From Vibrio sinaloensis DSM 21326 (GTDB lineage Bacteria > Pseudomonadota > Gammaproteobacteria > Enterobacterales > Vibrionaceae), in the NCBI RefSeq assembly GCF_000189275.1, contig NZ_AEVT01000118.1, positions 1-32,157 of the forward strand: DNA of 32,157 bases, in the 5' to 3' direction. Shown here in pieces: positions 1-8,219 of this stretch. Under the pieces are notes generated by a model, which saw nothing but the letters and a program-made list of their open reading frames with translations, was not told the origin of the DNA and did no database searches. The stretch's first letter is position 1. Each line of letters begins with the position of its first letter. The position numbers and the translations under genes were made by a program.

Positions 1-2
1 GA

Positions 3-389
3 GGTGTTTGGGTCCCTTACGCTGAAACAAAAGCCGTGATTGGGCGCAGCACGGGTAACGGGGTTAGCTGGATGGCCTCTGGTCCATTCAGTGGCTGTGA
101 GATGGCGGTAGGGGTCGATAAGAATGTTGACCGAGTGTTTGTTGCTCATATTGCCAAACAGCGCGGCTCGACAGCGCCAGCTGATTACCGCAAGTTTCGT
201 GTAGCTTCTAAGGCGAGCGAGTTTTATTGGAATCGTATTCCTATGCCATTTGAAGATCGTTTTTCGTGTGCGTATGTGTTTGTTATCTGTTCGCCAAACG
301 GCATTGTGTCAATGAACTCATTAGAGGTGGAAGTGACCGCGATGGGGGGCAGTAATGGTCGGGTGATTTCAGTGCGAACGTTCAAGTAA
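3..389 (+). CDS. 3' end of an unrecognised gene (5' truncated by the window edge)
   Basis: The reading frame is open from the first bases of the window; a GTG at 36 is inside the gene, not its start, because the frame upstream (GVWVPYAETKA) is uninterrupted. The visible 128 residues end at a TAA just before a terminator hairpin. The sequence mixes glycine/serine-rich stretches with beta-type segments (AYVFVICSPNGI, SLEVEVTAMGG) and has no membrane segment or motif I recognise. The C-terminus is basic (GRVISVRTFK). It converges on the small lipoprotein gene at 448. No function can be given; that it is a real coding 3' end is fairly likely from the long open frame and the terminator placed straight after it. 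Confidence 0.6.
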   Translation, partial: GVWVPYAETKAVIGRSTGNGVSWMASGPFSGCEMAVGVDKNVDRVFVAHIAKQRGSTAPADYRKFRVASKASEFYWNRIPMPFEDRFSCAYVFVICSPNGIVSMNSLEVEVTAMGGSNGRVISVRTFK

Positions 390-403
390 CGTTTTTGAAT
401 AGA

Positions 404-431
404 AAAGGGCAGATGAATTTATCTGCCCTTT
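404..431. terminator. Bidirectional hairpin terminator between convergent genes
   Basis: A perfect 11-bp stem (AAAGGGCAGAT / ATCTGCCCTTT) with a 6-nt loop lies between the converging stop codons at 389 and 448. The stem ends in A-T pairs and is followed by moderately T-rich sequence on both strands, so it can serve both genes. Confidence 0.75.
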
Positions 432-447
432 ATTGTTTCTATTTCAG

Positions 448-774
448 TTATTTAGAGATGCTTAGCAAGGTTCCTGACTTACACTTAAATGAGTAGTACT
501 TGCGGCTCTCATTGAATTTACCTAGGCCTTCACCATCACAGTAGTCAATATTGATGTCACGCATAGTCTCTAGCGTATCTTCGCTAGTTAAAGCGAACTT
601 AGAGCCATCAGAACACACAATACGAACTCGACCATCGTCGCTTACAGAGTAGATATCAACTTCTGTGTTACAAAGCTCAAATGAGGCTTCGCGGAAGTTG
701 TCTTGCTTTGTGTTTGAAGCACAGCCTACTGATAGCGCGGCGAGGGCAATTGCTGCTAATCCCAATTTTTTCAT
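448..774 (-). CDS. Small cysteine-rich putative lipoprotein, unknown function
   Basis: A 108-residue protein with a short basic N-terminus, a hydrophobic stretch and a cysteine at 18 in the context SVGC. This resembles a lipoprotein signal, although the -3 residue is Ser rather than Leu (Leu is one place further back). The presumed mature part has four cysteines (35, 54, 79, 98), enough for two disulfides in an oxidising compartment. The pattern VCSDGSKFAL suggests a small beta fold. The start is supported by AAGGA six bases before the ATG. It is a single-gene unit ending at the hairpin 404-431. I do not recognise the family; an envelope location is an inference from the signal and cysteines. 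Confidence 0.65.
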   Translation of the reverse strand: MKKLGLAAIALAALSVGCASNTKQDNFREASFELCNTEVDIYSVSDDGRVRIVCSDGSKFALTSEDTLETMRDINIDYCDGEGLGKFNESRKYYSFKCKSGTLLSISK

Positions 775-870
775 AATAGATCCTTGGAAACGTTACCTTA
801 TTTCAGGTTTGTAATGGTTGTTGAGTAAGCCTATAGAAGAGTGCTGTCTCATTCAAGATTCTATAACAAA

Positions 871-897
871 AAGGGCTGACTTATGCAGTCAGCCCTT
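871..897 (-). terminator. Intrinsic terminator of lipA
   Basis: Stem AAGGGCTGAC / GTCAGCCCTT (10 bp, 7-nt loop). On the minus strand it is followed by TTTTTGTT and lies about 20 bases after the lipA stop. Confidence 0.85.
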
Positions 898-919
898 AAA
901 TTAGATGAATAGTCGTTAA

Positions 920-1885
920 CTAGCTAACTTCTACACCTTGTGCTTGAAGGTCTGCGTGGTACGAAGAGCGTACGAATGGACCACATGCAGCATGCGTGAA
1001 GCCAAGATCCAGTGCAATTTCTTTCAATTCGTCGAATTCTGAAGGTGGCACGTAACGCTCTACCGGTAGGTGGTGGCGACTCGGTGCTAGGTATTGACCG
1101 AGCGTCAGCATAGTTACACCGTGCTCGCGGAGATCTTTTAATACTTGAATGATCTCTTCTTTCGTCTCGCCCAGTCCCATCATAATGCCTGACTTAGTTG
1201 GGATGTCTGGGTGCTGATCTTTGAATTTCTTCAATAGATCAAGCGACCATTTGTAGTTCGCGCCCGGACGAGCTTTACGGTATAGACGTGGTGCTGTTTC
1301 TAAGTTGTGGTTGAAGACATCTGGCGGATTGTCTTTCAACAGCTCAAGTGCCACATCCATACGACCACGGAAATCTGGGACGAGAGTTTCAATCTTAATG
1401 TGTGGGTTAAGCGCGCGGATCTCGCGGTTACAGTCGGCAAAGTGTTGCGCGCCGCCATCACGAAGGTCATCGCGGTCAACTGAAGTGATCACCACATATT
1501 TAAGCTTCATGTCTTGGATTGTTTTGGCCAGTTTCTTTGGCTCATCGGCTTCTGGCGTCAATGGACGACCATGGGCAACATCACAGAATGGGCAACGACG
1601 GGTACAGATAGCACCAAGGATCATAAAGGTTGCGGTACCGTGGTTAAAACACTCAGCAAGGTTAGGGCATGAGGCTTCCTCACAAACTGAGTGCAGATTG
1701 TTTTTACGCATTGCTGATTTGATATCTTGAATACGTTGACTATCTGCTGGCAGTTTGATCTTCATCCAGTCAGGTTTACGCAGAACTTCTTTCTGCTCGG
1801 TAGGCATATTTTTTACAGGAATCAATGCCATCTTGTCAGCGTCACGGTACTTGACGCCTTTTTCCATTTGGATTGGTTTACTCAT
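920..1885 (-). CDS. lipA: Lipoyl synthase LipA (radical SAM)
   Basis: Inserts two sulfurs into protein-bound octanoyl groups to make lipoyl cofactors of pyruvate and 2-oxoglutarate dehydrogenases and the glycine cleavage system; cytosolic. At 321 residues it has the family length. The auxiliary 4Fe-4S cluster cysteines are C68, C73 and C79 (SVCEEASCPNLAEC). The radical-SAM cluster cysteines are C94, C98 and C101 (CTRRCPFC). The RSSYHAD end supplies the conserved Ser308, which in the family ligates the auxiliary cluster. All positions equal the E. coli numbering. It lies 24 bases after lipB, whose product supplies the substrate, and the pair is probably cotranscribed; a strong terminator follows. 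Confidence 0.97.
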   Translation of the reverse strand: MSKPIQMEKGVKYRDADKMALIPVKNMPTEQKEVLRKPDWMKIKLPADSQRIQDIKSAMRKNNLHSVCEEASCPNLAECFNHGTATFMILGAICTRRCPFCDVAHGRPLTPEADEPKKLAKTIQDMKLKYVVITSVDRDDLRDGGAQHFADCNREIRALNPHIKIETLVPDFRGRMDVALELLKDNPPDVFNHNLETAPRLYRKARPGANYKWSLDLLKKFKDQHPDIPTKSGIMMGLGETKEEIIQVLKDLREHGVTMLTLGQYLAPSRHHLPVERYVPPSEFDELKEIALDLGFTHAACGPFVRSSYHADLQAQGVEVS

Positions 1886-1909
1886 GCTTCTTTTGCTTCT
1901 CTTTACTTC

Positions 1910-2563
1910 TTATCGTACAGAAGGAGCTTCTGTGCTGAATTCAACTTGCTCATATCCAAGCAAAGTGACAAGTTGTTCGACTAAGGTCTTTTCAACCTGT
2001 TCCAGATCTTCTGGTCCGCCTAGTTGGCTCACCTGAACCATTTCCATTCCAGCGTAGCCACATGGGTTAATACGTTGGAATGGGCTAAGATCCATATTCA
2101 CATTTAATGCTAGTCCATGAAATGAACAACCCTTGCGGATTCGTAGCCCTAATGAGCAGATTTTCTTACCGTCAACGTAGACCCCAGGGGCATCTGGTCG
2201 AGCGGCAGAATCAATATTGTATTGTTTTAGGGTGTTGATCACGAGGTTCTCGATGTGAGTAACCAGATCTCGCACACCTAATTTTTTACGACGAAGGTTA
2301 ATTAGGAAATACGCCACCAGTTGACCAGGACCGTGATAGGTGACTTGACCACCTCGATCACTTTGTACCACTGGGATATCCCCTGTATTCAGTAGATGTT
2401 CGGCTTTACCTGCTTGCCCTTGAGTGAAGACTGGGTTGTGCTCAACAAGCCAAACTTCGTCACGGGTTTCTTCTGTTCGAGTATCAGTAAAGTCATGCAT
2501 GGCTTGCCAGATGGGCTGGTAATCTTGCCGACCTAGATACTTGACTACAAGCTGGTTTTGCAT
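1910..2563 (-). CDS. lipB: Octanoyl-[ACP]:protein N-octanoyltransferase LipB
   Basis: Transfers octanoate from acyl carrier protein to the lipoyl-domain lysine, the first step of lipoate synthesis; cytosolic. The 217-residue protein carries the signature DRGGQVTYHGPGQLV at 69-83, the catalytic lysine K134 (GKKICSLGLR) and the catalytic cysteine C168 (NPCGYAGM). The ATG at 2563 has AGGA six bases upstream. lipA follows after 24 bases, forming a two-gene lipoylation unit. The upstream spacer holds a perfect TATAAT and, beyond it, the ybeD terminator, so lipB probably begins a transcript. Confidence 0.96.
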   Translation of the reverse strand: MQNQLVVKYLGRQDYQPIWQAMHDFTDTRTEETRDEVWLVEHNPVFTQGQAGKAEHLLNTGDIPVVQSDRGGQVTYHGPGQLVAYFLINLRRKKLGVRDLVTHIENLVINTLKQYNIDSAARPDAPGVYVDGKKICSLGLRIRKGCSFHGLALNVNMDLSPFQRINPCGYAGMEMVQVSQLGGPEDLEQVEKTLVEQLVTLLGYEQVEFSTEAPSVR

Positions 2564-2597
2564 TGCCGATCCTATCGTCGATTCATAAAGTTGTCAG

Positions 2598-2603
2598 ATT
2601 ATA
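2598..2603 (-). promoter_or_regulatory. Candidate -10 box for lipB-lipA
   Basis: A perfect TATAAT on the minus strand about 35 bases before the lipB start. The best upstream box, TTGATT, is only 14 bases away, which is shorter than usual, so the -35 is uncertain. Its position after the ybeD terminator fits a lipB promoter. Confidence 0.4.
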
Positions 2604-2687
2604 AACTGGATCGGCAGAATCAACTATATACCAGTAACACATTTTTAACCCTAGAGATTCCGCAGGATTATTATCTAGTTGATATCT

Positions 2688-2714
2688 AAAAAGAAAGCAG
2701 CTTTCGCTGCTTTC
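2688..2714 (-). terminator. Intrinsic terminator of ybeD
   Basis: Stem GAAAGCAG / CTGCTTTC (8 bp, loop of 6) followed on the minus strand by TTTTTAG, about 28 bases after the ybeD stop. Confidence 0.75.
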
Positions 2715-2741
2715 AAAAAAAATTGAATAACTCAAAAAATA

Positions 2742-3020
2742 TTATAGAACCATGCGCACAATATCAATTTCGCCCAGTTCTTTGTACAGCGTTTCAACCT
2801 GTTCGATTGATGTCGCGGTAATGTTCACTGACACTGAGTGGTAGTTGCCTTTTGCACTTGGTTTTACAACTGGGCTGTAATCACCTGGAGCATGGCGTTG
2901 AATGACTTCAAGAACCTTTTCTGGCAGTTCTGGTTTAGCATAACCCATCACCTTGTAGGTGAATGAGCATGGGAACTCAAGCAGGTCTTTCAGCTTTGCG
3001 TCTGAGTTAATAGTCAGCAT
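2742..3020 (-). CDS. ybeD: YbeD / DUF493 family protein
   Basis: A 92-residue cytosolic protein of the YbeD family (ferredoxin-like, ACT-type fold in E. coli). The family is conserved next to lipB but its molecular role is not established. The match to E. coli YbeD is strong along the length, for example QRHAPGDY, VKPSAKGNYHSVSV and the end IDIVRMVL. I chose the ATG at 3020 because GGAG lies six bases before it; an in-frame TTG at 3032 would add four residues and overlap that ribosome-binding site. The gene has its own promoter-like element (3060-3088) and its own terminator, so it appears to be a single-gene unit between dacA and lipB. Confidence 0.92.
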   Translation of the reverse strand: MLTINSDAKLKDLLEFPCSFTYKVMGYAKPELPEKVLEVIQRHAPGDYSPVVKPSAKGNYHSVSVNITATSIEQVETLYKELGEIDIVRMVL

Positions 3021-3059
3021 AGGAAACTCCAAGTTGAACTGTATTTTTAGCAGCGCCGA

Positions 3060-3088
3060 ATAGTACTGCTAATAACGTTAAATCTCAA
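3060..3088 (-). promoter_or_regulatory. Candidate sigma70 promoter of ybeD
   Basis: TTGAGA (3083-3088, 5/6 to consensus), a 17-base spacer, then TACTAT (3060-3065, 4/6) on the minus strand. It lies between the dacA terminator and the ybeD start. A GC-rich stretch (CGGCGC) follows the -10. Confidence 0.6.
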
Positions 3089-3113
3089 TACACCAGCTTT
3101 CATGCTGATGTGA

Positions 3114-3141
3114 TAAAAAAAGCCGCTGTAAGCGGCTTTTT
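3114..3141 (-). terminator. Intrinsic terminator of dacA
   Basis: Stem AGCCGCT / AGCGGCT with a 3-nt loop, extended by A-T pairs on both sides and followed on the minus strand by TTTTTTT; about 20 bases after the dacA stop. Confidence 0.88.
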
Positions 3142-3159
3142 CGATGAATTCGTTAGGAA

Positions 3160-4338
3160 TTATAGGAAGCTGTTGAACAGCATCACAATGTAATCCCATA
3201 GACGACTAAACAGACTACCTTCTTCTACGTCTTCTAGAGCAAGAAGTGGGTATTCAGCAACATCTTCGCCTTCTAGTTGATAGTATAGCTTACCAACTAC
3301 TTCACCTTTACTAATTGGGGCTTCTAGCTCTTTTTCAAGTACGAAGCTTGCTTTTAGGTTTTTCGCCTGACCGCGCGGTAAGGTGACATACGTATCTTGA
3401 TCTAAGCCAAGCGCAACCGTATCTTTGTCGCCCATCCAGATTTTCTCTTCGACAAACGTTTCACCTGCTTTATGCGGTGCCACGGTCTCGAAGAAGCGGA
3501 AGCCGTAACTTAGGAGTTTTTTACTCTCAGATTTACGTGCATTGGCACTCTTGGTTCCCATAACCACAGCAACAAGGCGCATTTTACCTTCAGTTGCTGA
3601 GCTAACTAAGCTGTAACCAGCATTACTTGTGTGGCCTGTTTTAATGCCATCGACATTCATGCTTTTATCCCACAGTAAGCCGTTACGGTTGTACTGAGTG
3701 ATGCCGTTGTAAGTGAACTTTTTGTCCGAGTAGATACGGTACTCATCTGGCACGTCACGAATTAACGCGCTGCCAAGCAGTGCCATATCATAAGGCGTTG
3801 AGTAAAGATTTGGGTTATCCAAACCGTGAACGTTGGCAAAGTGAGTGTCTTTCATGCCAATGGTGTTCGCCCAAGCGTTCATCAAGTCAACAAACGCGTC
3901 TTCAGAACCGGCAATGTGTTCTGCCATTGCTACACACGCATCATTACCAGACTGAATGATGATACCGCGGTTAAGGTCTTCAACTTTAACGGTTGTACCA
4001 ACTTCGATGAACATCTTAGAGGAATCTGGGAAGTTTTTTGCCCAAGCATTTTTACTGATGGTAACGTCATCTTGCAATGAGATGTTACCGCGCTCTAGCT
4101 CTTGACCAATGACGTAACTGGTCATCATCTTAGTCAAACTTGCAGGAGAGAGCTTAGTGTTCATCTCTTTTTGCGCTAAGACTTTGCCTGAATGATAGTC
4201 CAAGAGTACGTAGCCTTTTGCGGCAATCTGAGGGGCATCAGGAACAACAATAGGTGTCGCGAAAGCAGTTGTTGCGAACGTTGCAGAAAGAGCAACTGTG
4301 GACGCAAACACGGATTTGATTAGTGTTGTTTTTTTCAT
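3160..4338 (-). CDS. dacA: Serine D-Ala-D-Ala carboxypeptidase (PBP5 type)
   Basis: Trims the terminal D-alanine from peptidoglycan pentapeptides in the periplasm. The 392-residue precursor has a signal peptide probably cut after A27 (TAFA). It has the three penicillin-binding motifs S67-L-T-K70, S130-G-N132 and K233-T-G235. A C-terminal beta domain follows, and the protein ends in an amphipathic helix (SRLWDYIVMLFNSF) that anchors this class to the inner membrane. It follows rlpA after an 89-base spacer containing a hairpin (4389-4418) and ends at a strong terminator. It could be dacA or a close paralogue (dacC); the position beside rlpA and ybeD supports dacA. Confidence 0.95.
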   Translation of the reverse strand: MKKTTLIKSVFASTVALSATFATTAFATPIVVPDAPQIAAKGYVLLDYHSGKVLAQKEMNTKLSPASLTKMMTSYVIGQELERGNISLQDDVTISKNAWAKNFPDSSKMFIEVGTTVKVEDLNRGIIIQSGNDACVAMAEHIAGSEDAFVDLMNAWANTIGMKDTHFANVHGLDNPNLYSTPYDMALLGSALIRDVPDEYRIYSDKKFTYNGITQYNRNGLLWDKSMNVDGIKTGHTSNAGYSLVSSATEGKMRLVAVVMGTKSANARKSESKKLLSYGFRFFETVAPHKAGETFVEEKIWMGDKDTVALGLDQDTYVTLPRGQAKNLKASFVLEKELEAPISKGEVVGKLYYQLEGEDVAEYPLLALEDVEEGSLFSRLWDYIVMLFNSFL

Positions 4339-4388
4339 ATTGACTACTGATTTATCTTTAACTGTTGGTATTTTAACAGAATCACTCT

Positions 4389-4418
4389 TCCAAGCTAGTG
4401 TCGAATCAATAGCTTGGA
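4389..4418 (-). repeat. Inverted repeat between rlpA and dacA
   Basis: Perfect 9-bp arms TCCAAGCTA / TAGCTTGGA with a 12-nt loop, about 10 bases after the rlpA stop. No T-run follows on the minus strand, so it is not a standard terminator. It may limit readthrough into dacA or protect the rlpA 3' end. Confidence 0.5.
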
Positions 4419-4427
4419 GGACTCACT

Positions 4428-5207
4428 CTATAAGGATTTAATAAAAGCACTCGGATAACCAAGTGATTTCACTTGTTCTAAGGTTTTTTGAGTTTGCATG
4501 TAGTCGTCAAAAGGTCCTAGAAACACTCGATGGACATTGTTTTCAGACTCAGAATAACTCTTTACCGTTAGCTTTTGACCCAGATCAGTGGCTAAAGTTC
4601 GCACGCGTTCAGGGTGTTTGGAAGAGGCGACTTGAACAACGAACTTTGGTAATGCATCTTTTTTATGTGCTTCGGTTGGTTTCTCTACCGTCAGCACGCG
4701 AATAGAGACGTTTGCTGTCCCTGTTCGAACCACATCCAGCTTAGTGGCTGCGGCATAACTTAAGTCGATCACTCGGCCTGGATGGAAAGGGCCGCGATCG
4801 TTCACTCTGACAATCGCTTTACGGCCATTGTCTTTGTTTGTTACTTCAACATAACTTGGCAGTGGTAAGGTTTTATGCGCAGCAGACATGGAGTACATGT
4901 CATACACCTCGCCGTTAGAGGTTAAGTGACCATGAAACTTTTTGCCATACCAAGAGGCTTGACCTTGCTCTGTAAATCCTTTTGCATCCTTGACGATTTT
5001 GTAATCGGCGCCACGTAGCGTGTAGTCTTTATTGCCACCCAAGCTGTATGGCTCGTACTGAGGAACAACGTCTTCAATGTGCTCAACAGAAATAGGTTTT
5101 TCTGGTGCCACATCATCATCAATGGAGTAGCGTTTCGATGGGGCTGAAGAGCACCCTGCGAGTAGCATGCCAGTGCATGCTAAAGCTAGAAGCGATTTAT
5201 TATTCAT
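4428..5207 (-). CDS. rlpA: Septal ring lipoprotein / lytic transglycosylase RlpA
   Basis: An outer-membrane lipoprotein that acts on denuded peptidoglycan glycans. The signal peptide ends in lipobox L16-A-G-C19. A double-psi beta-barrel domain (about 80-160, GQASWYGKKFHG through RVNDRGPFHPG) carries E100 and D137, which align with the acidic active-site residues of the Pseudomonas enzyme. A C-terminal SPOR domain (about 187-259) binds septal glycan. At 259 residues it is about 100 shorter than E. coli RlpA because the linker between the two domains is very short. Its ATG follows the rodA stop with no gap and the ribosome-binding site AAGG lies inside rodA, so translation is coupled to rodA. 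Confidence 0.93.
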   Translation of the reverse strand: MNNKSLLALACTGMLLAGCSSAPSKRYSIDDDVAPEKPISVEHIEDVVPQYEPYSLGGNKDYTLRGADYKIVKDAKGFTEQGQASWYGKKFHGHLTSNGEVYDMYSMSAAHKTLPLPSYVEVTNKDNGRKAIVRVNDRGPFHPGRVIDLSYAAATKLDVVRTGTANVSIRVLTVEKPTEAHKKDALPKFVVQVASSKHPERVRTLATDLGQKLTVKSYSESENNVHRVFLGPFDDYMQTQKTLEQVKSLGYPSAFIKSL

Positions 5208-6329
5208 TTAGGTTGCCTTAGAAAACGCTTTTCTGTGGGTATGAATCGACATCAAAATGCCAAAACCAGCCATCAAGGTGACCATAGAAGTCCCTCCATA
5301 ACTGATTAAAGGTAGTGGTACCCCCACAACAGGAAGAATGCCACTCACCATGCCAATGTTTACAAATACGTAAACGAAGAAACTTAAAACAATGCTGCCA
5401 GCCATCATACGACCAAAGGCGGTTTGCGCTTTACTGGCCAGGTAAAGTCCTCGACCAATGATGTACAAATAAATCGAGAGCAAACCGAGAATACCAATTA
5501 AGCCCCATTCTTCGGCAATGACCGCAAAAATAAAGTCAGTGTGACGCTCAGGCAGAAACTCTAATTGAGATTGAGTGCCTTGCAGCCAACCTTTACCAGA
5601 GATACCGCCAGAACCAATTGCAATTTTACTTTGGATAATATGGTAACCGGCACCAAGCGGATCAGACTCAGGGTTAAATAGAGTCCGCACCCGAACCTTC
5701 TGATACTCGCGCATCAAGAAGAACCAGAGGATAGGCAAGAAGCCTCCTAAACCACAGGCTGCAGCAAAGATGATTTTCCAACTGATGCCCGCTAAGAAAA
5801 TCACGAAAATTCCCGATGCTGCGATCAAGATTGAAGTGCCTAAGTCGGGCTGCTTAGCAATCAGTATGGTTGGGACGAACACCATCACCAGTGACATCAC
5901 CAAAGTCTGAAAGGTTGGCGGCAGTGCGCGTTTACCGATATATCTCGCGACCATTAACGGTACCGCAAGTTTGAGCAGTTCTGACGGTTGGAAACGAACA
6001 AACCCTAGGTTGAGCCAACGCTGCGCACCTTTAGACGCCTCGCCAAAAAACAACACACCGAGCAGGAGAGCGACTCCGACAACAAACATGAGTGGAGCCA
6101 AAGACTCATAGGTACGTGGTGGAATTTGCGCCAATATCAGCATCACACCAAGTGATAATCCCATACGCATTGCTTGGCGATCCATCATCGCTAAACTTTG
6201 TCCGCTAGCACTGTACATCACCACAAGGCCAAAGCCCATCAAGACCAAAATGCCTAACAAGAGGGGCAGGTCAAGGTGGAAGCGTTCAAACAGAGCGCGG
6301 TTTTCGCCTGTTGCTGGATTCAAATCCAT
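5208..6329 (-). CDS. rodA: Rod-shape SEDS glycosyltransferase RodA
   Basis: Polymerises lipid II into glycan strands during cell elongation, working with PBP2; an inner-membrane protein. It has 373 residues with about ten hydrophobic segments (for example GILVLMGFGLVVMYSA, then helices near 60-95, 145-205 and 275-365). It carries the SEDS signatures GAQRWLNLG and QPSELLKL and the essential aspartate D265 in LPERHTDFIF. Its start overlaps the mrdA stop by one base (TAATG), and rlpA follows with no gap, so mrdA-rodA-rlpA is a tightly coupled elongation cassette. Confidence 0.96.
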   Translation of the reverse strand: MDLNPATGENRALFERFHLDLPLLLGILVLMGFGLVVMYSASGQSLAMMDRQAMRMGLSLGVMLILAQIPPRTYESLAPLMFVVGVALLLGVLFFGEASKGAQRWLNLGFVRFQPSELLKLAVPLMVARYIGKRALPPTFQTLVMSLVMVFVPTILIAKQPDLGTSILIAASGIFVIFLAGISWKIIFAAACGLGGFLPILWFFLMREYQKVRVRTLFNPESDPLGAGYHIIQSKIAIGSGGISGKGWLQGTQSQLEFLPERHTDFIFAVIAEEWGLIGILGLLSIYLYIIGRGLYLASKAQTAFGRMMAGSIVLSFFVYVFVNIGMVSGILPVVGVPLPLISYGGTSMVTLMAGFGILMSIHTHRKAFSKAT

Positions 6330-8212
6330 TATTCTTCTTCCTCTTTCTGTTCAACGAGGTAGTGGTCGAAGATTTGTCTAACGACTGGACCGCCTTGTGA
6401 AGAGCCGCCACCTGCATTTTCGAGAACCATAGTGACAATCAACTTAGGATCGTCGATGGGGGCGAAACCGGTGAATAGGGCATGGTCGCGCAGGTGCTCG
6501 GCGATTTCATCCGCGTTGTACTCTTCATCTTCGCCTAAGCCAAATACCTGAGCCGTCCCAGATTTACCAGCACTGACGTATTCGGTGTTATAGAAAGCAC
6601 GTCGCGCGGTTCCTTTTTTACCGTGGTTAACCAGACGCATCCCTTCAGTGGCCAGATCCCAATATCGTTTCGGTACACCCGTAATCGGTGGATAGGTTTC
6701 GATATCTGACAATTGCTGAGTCTCGAATAAATTACCGTTGTCTATTGTGGCACGAAGCAGATGCGGTGCCACTACTTCACCATGCTTGACTAACACGGAA
6801 GTCGCCTTAGCAATTTGCATCGGCGTTGCCGTCCAATAGCCTTGACCGATACCAACAGGAATCGTATCCCCTTGATACCAAGGTGTGCGGTGACGGGCCA
6901 TTTTCCAGTCACGAGTTGGCATATTGGCTTTGCTCTCTTCGTAGATATCGATGCCAGTATAATCACCAAAGCCAAACATCATCATCCAGCGAGAGATTCG
7001 ATCGATACCCATATCGTAGGCGACTTGATAGAAGAAGGTATCCACCGACTCTTCAATCGATTTCACGATATCGACTTTGCCGTGCCCCCAGCGCAACCAA
7101 TCGCGGAAAGGCTTCGTTTTCGAATTAGGGATCTTCCAGTAACCCGGGTCATTTCGTGTCGTGTAAGGGGTAATGACGCCTTCTTGTAATGCTGCGACGG
7201 CCATAAAGGGTTTGATGGTCGATGCTGGTGGGTAAATACCCAAGGTAGCTCGGTTGACGAGTGGACGATTCTTGTCATTTAACAGTGCTCGATAGGCTTT
7301 GCCAGAAATACCATGTACAAAGGCGTTCGGGTCGTAACTTGGGCTGGAAACCATCGCCAGTACCCCGTTATCTTCGGGATCGAGTATCACAATGCTGCCG
7401 CGACGACTATTGATCAGCTCATGTGCGTAGAGCTGTAAATCGATATCTAAGTTTAAAACGATATCTTTACCGGGAACGGGAGGGACATACTTCAAGGTAC
7501 GTATGATTCGACCGCGACTGTTTACCTCAACTTCTTGGTACCCAGCGGTTCCGTGCAACATGTCCTCATAGTAGCGCTCGATACCTAGCTTACCGATATC
7601 GCGGGTTGCTTGGTAGTTAGCGTCTTTCTCTTCGCGTATCAAACGTTGCATATCGCGATCATTGATACGTGAGACATAACCGATAACGTGAGTCAGCACT
7701 TCGCCATACGGGTAATGACGTTTCAAAGCGGCATTCACTGATACACCAGGAAACTTGTGCTGGTTGACTGAGAACTTGGCGACTTGCTCTGGAGTGAGTT
7801 GGGTCAGAATAGGGACCGATTTGAAGCGTCGTGTTTGGCGGCGCTCGCGATTAAATCGTTCAACCTGTTCAGGTGTGATGGCTAAGACCTTTTGCAAACT
7901 CGCAATGGTCTCATCCATATTCTTAATTTTTTCTGGGGTAATCTCTAAGCTGAAAACTGGGCGGTTTTCGGCCAATAGGTTGCCGTTACGGTCGTAAATC
8001 AGCCCGCGGTTTGGAGCGATGGGGACGACTTTGATGCGGTTATCGTTTGAGCGGGTTTTATAGTCTTGGAACTGGTTGACCTGGATGTTATACAGGTTAG
8101 TGACCAGAAGACCCATCATGATAACGATGCCCATAAAAGCGACAATAGCACGACTCTTAAACAGTCGTGCTTCTTCTTGATAGTCCCTTATTTGGGAGCG
8201 CTTCCGTAACAT
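6329..8212 (-). CDS. mrdA: Penicillin-binding protein 2 (elongation transpeptidase)
   Basis: The D,D-transpeptidase of the elongasome; cross-links glycan made by RodA. The 627-residue protein has a single N-terminal membrane helix (about 22-42) and a dimerisation/pedestal region. The transpeptidase domain has the catalytic S331-T-I-K334, the SxN-equivalent S389-V-D391 that is typical of PBP2, and K550-S-G552. Length and motif spacing match E. coli PBP2 (catalytic Ser330). It starts seven bases after the rlmH stop with a weak ribosome-binding site, suggesting coupling to rlmH. rodA overlaps its end by one base. Confidence 0.96.
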   Translation of the reverse strand: MLRKRSQIRDYQEEARLFKSRAIVAFMGIVIMMGLLVTNLYNIQVNQFQDYKTRSNDNRIKVVPIAPNRGLIYDRNGNLLAENRPVFSLEITPEKIKNMDETIASLQKVLAITPEQVERFNRERRQTRRFKSVPILTQLTPEQVAKFSVNQHKFPGVSVNAALKRHYPYGEVLTHVIGYVSRINDRDMQRLIREEKDANYQATRDIGKLGIERYYEDMLHGTAGYQEVEVNSRGRIIRTLKYVPPVPGKDIVLNLDIDLQLYAHELINSRRGSIVILDPEDNGVLAMVSSPSYDPNAFVHGISGKAYRALLNDKNRPLVNRATLGIYPPASTIKPFMAVAALQEGVITPYTTRNDPGYWKIPNSKTKPFRDWLRWGHGKVDIVKSIEESVDTFFYQVAYDMGIDRISRWMMMFGFGDYTGIDIYEESKANMPTRDWKMARHRTPWYQGDTIPVGIGQGYWTATPMQIAKATSVLVKHGEVVAPHLLRATIDNGNLFETQQLSDIETYPPITGVPKRYWDLATEGMRLVNHGKKGTARRAFYNTEYVSAGKSGTAQVFGLGEDEEYNADEIAEHLRDHALFTGFAPIDDPKLIVTMVLENAGGGSSQGGPVVRQIFDHYLVEQKEEEE

Positions 8213-8219
8213 GAATCGA

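Noticed and set aside
1305..1730. Plus-strand 141-codon open frame across lipA
   Set aside because: Fully antisense to a certain gene, with no ribosome-binding site and low-complexity serine/arginine content; a shadow of lipA codon use.
6815..7189. Plus-strand open frames across mrdA
   Set aside because: Two overlapping antisense frames, both inside the PBP2 transpeptidase domain; no independent evidence of coding.
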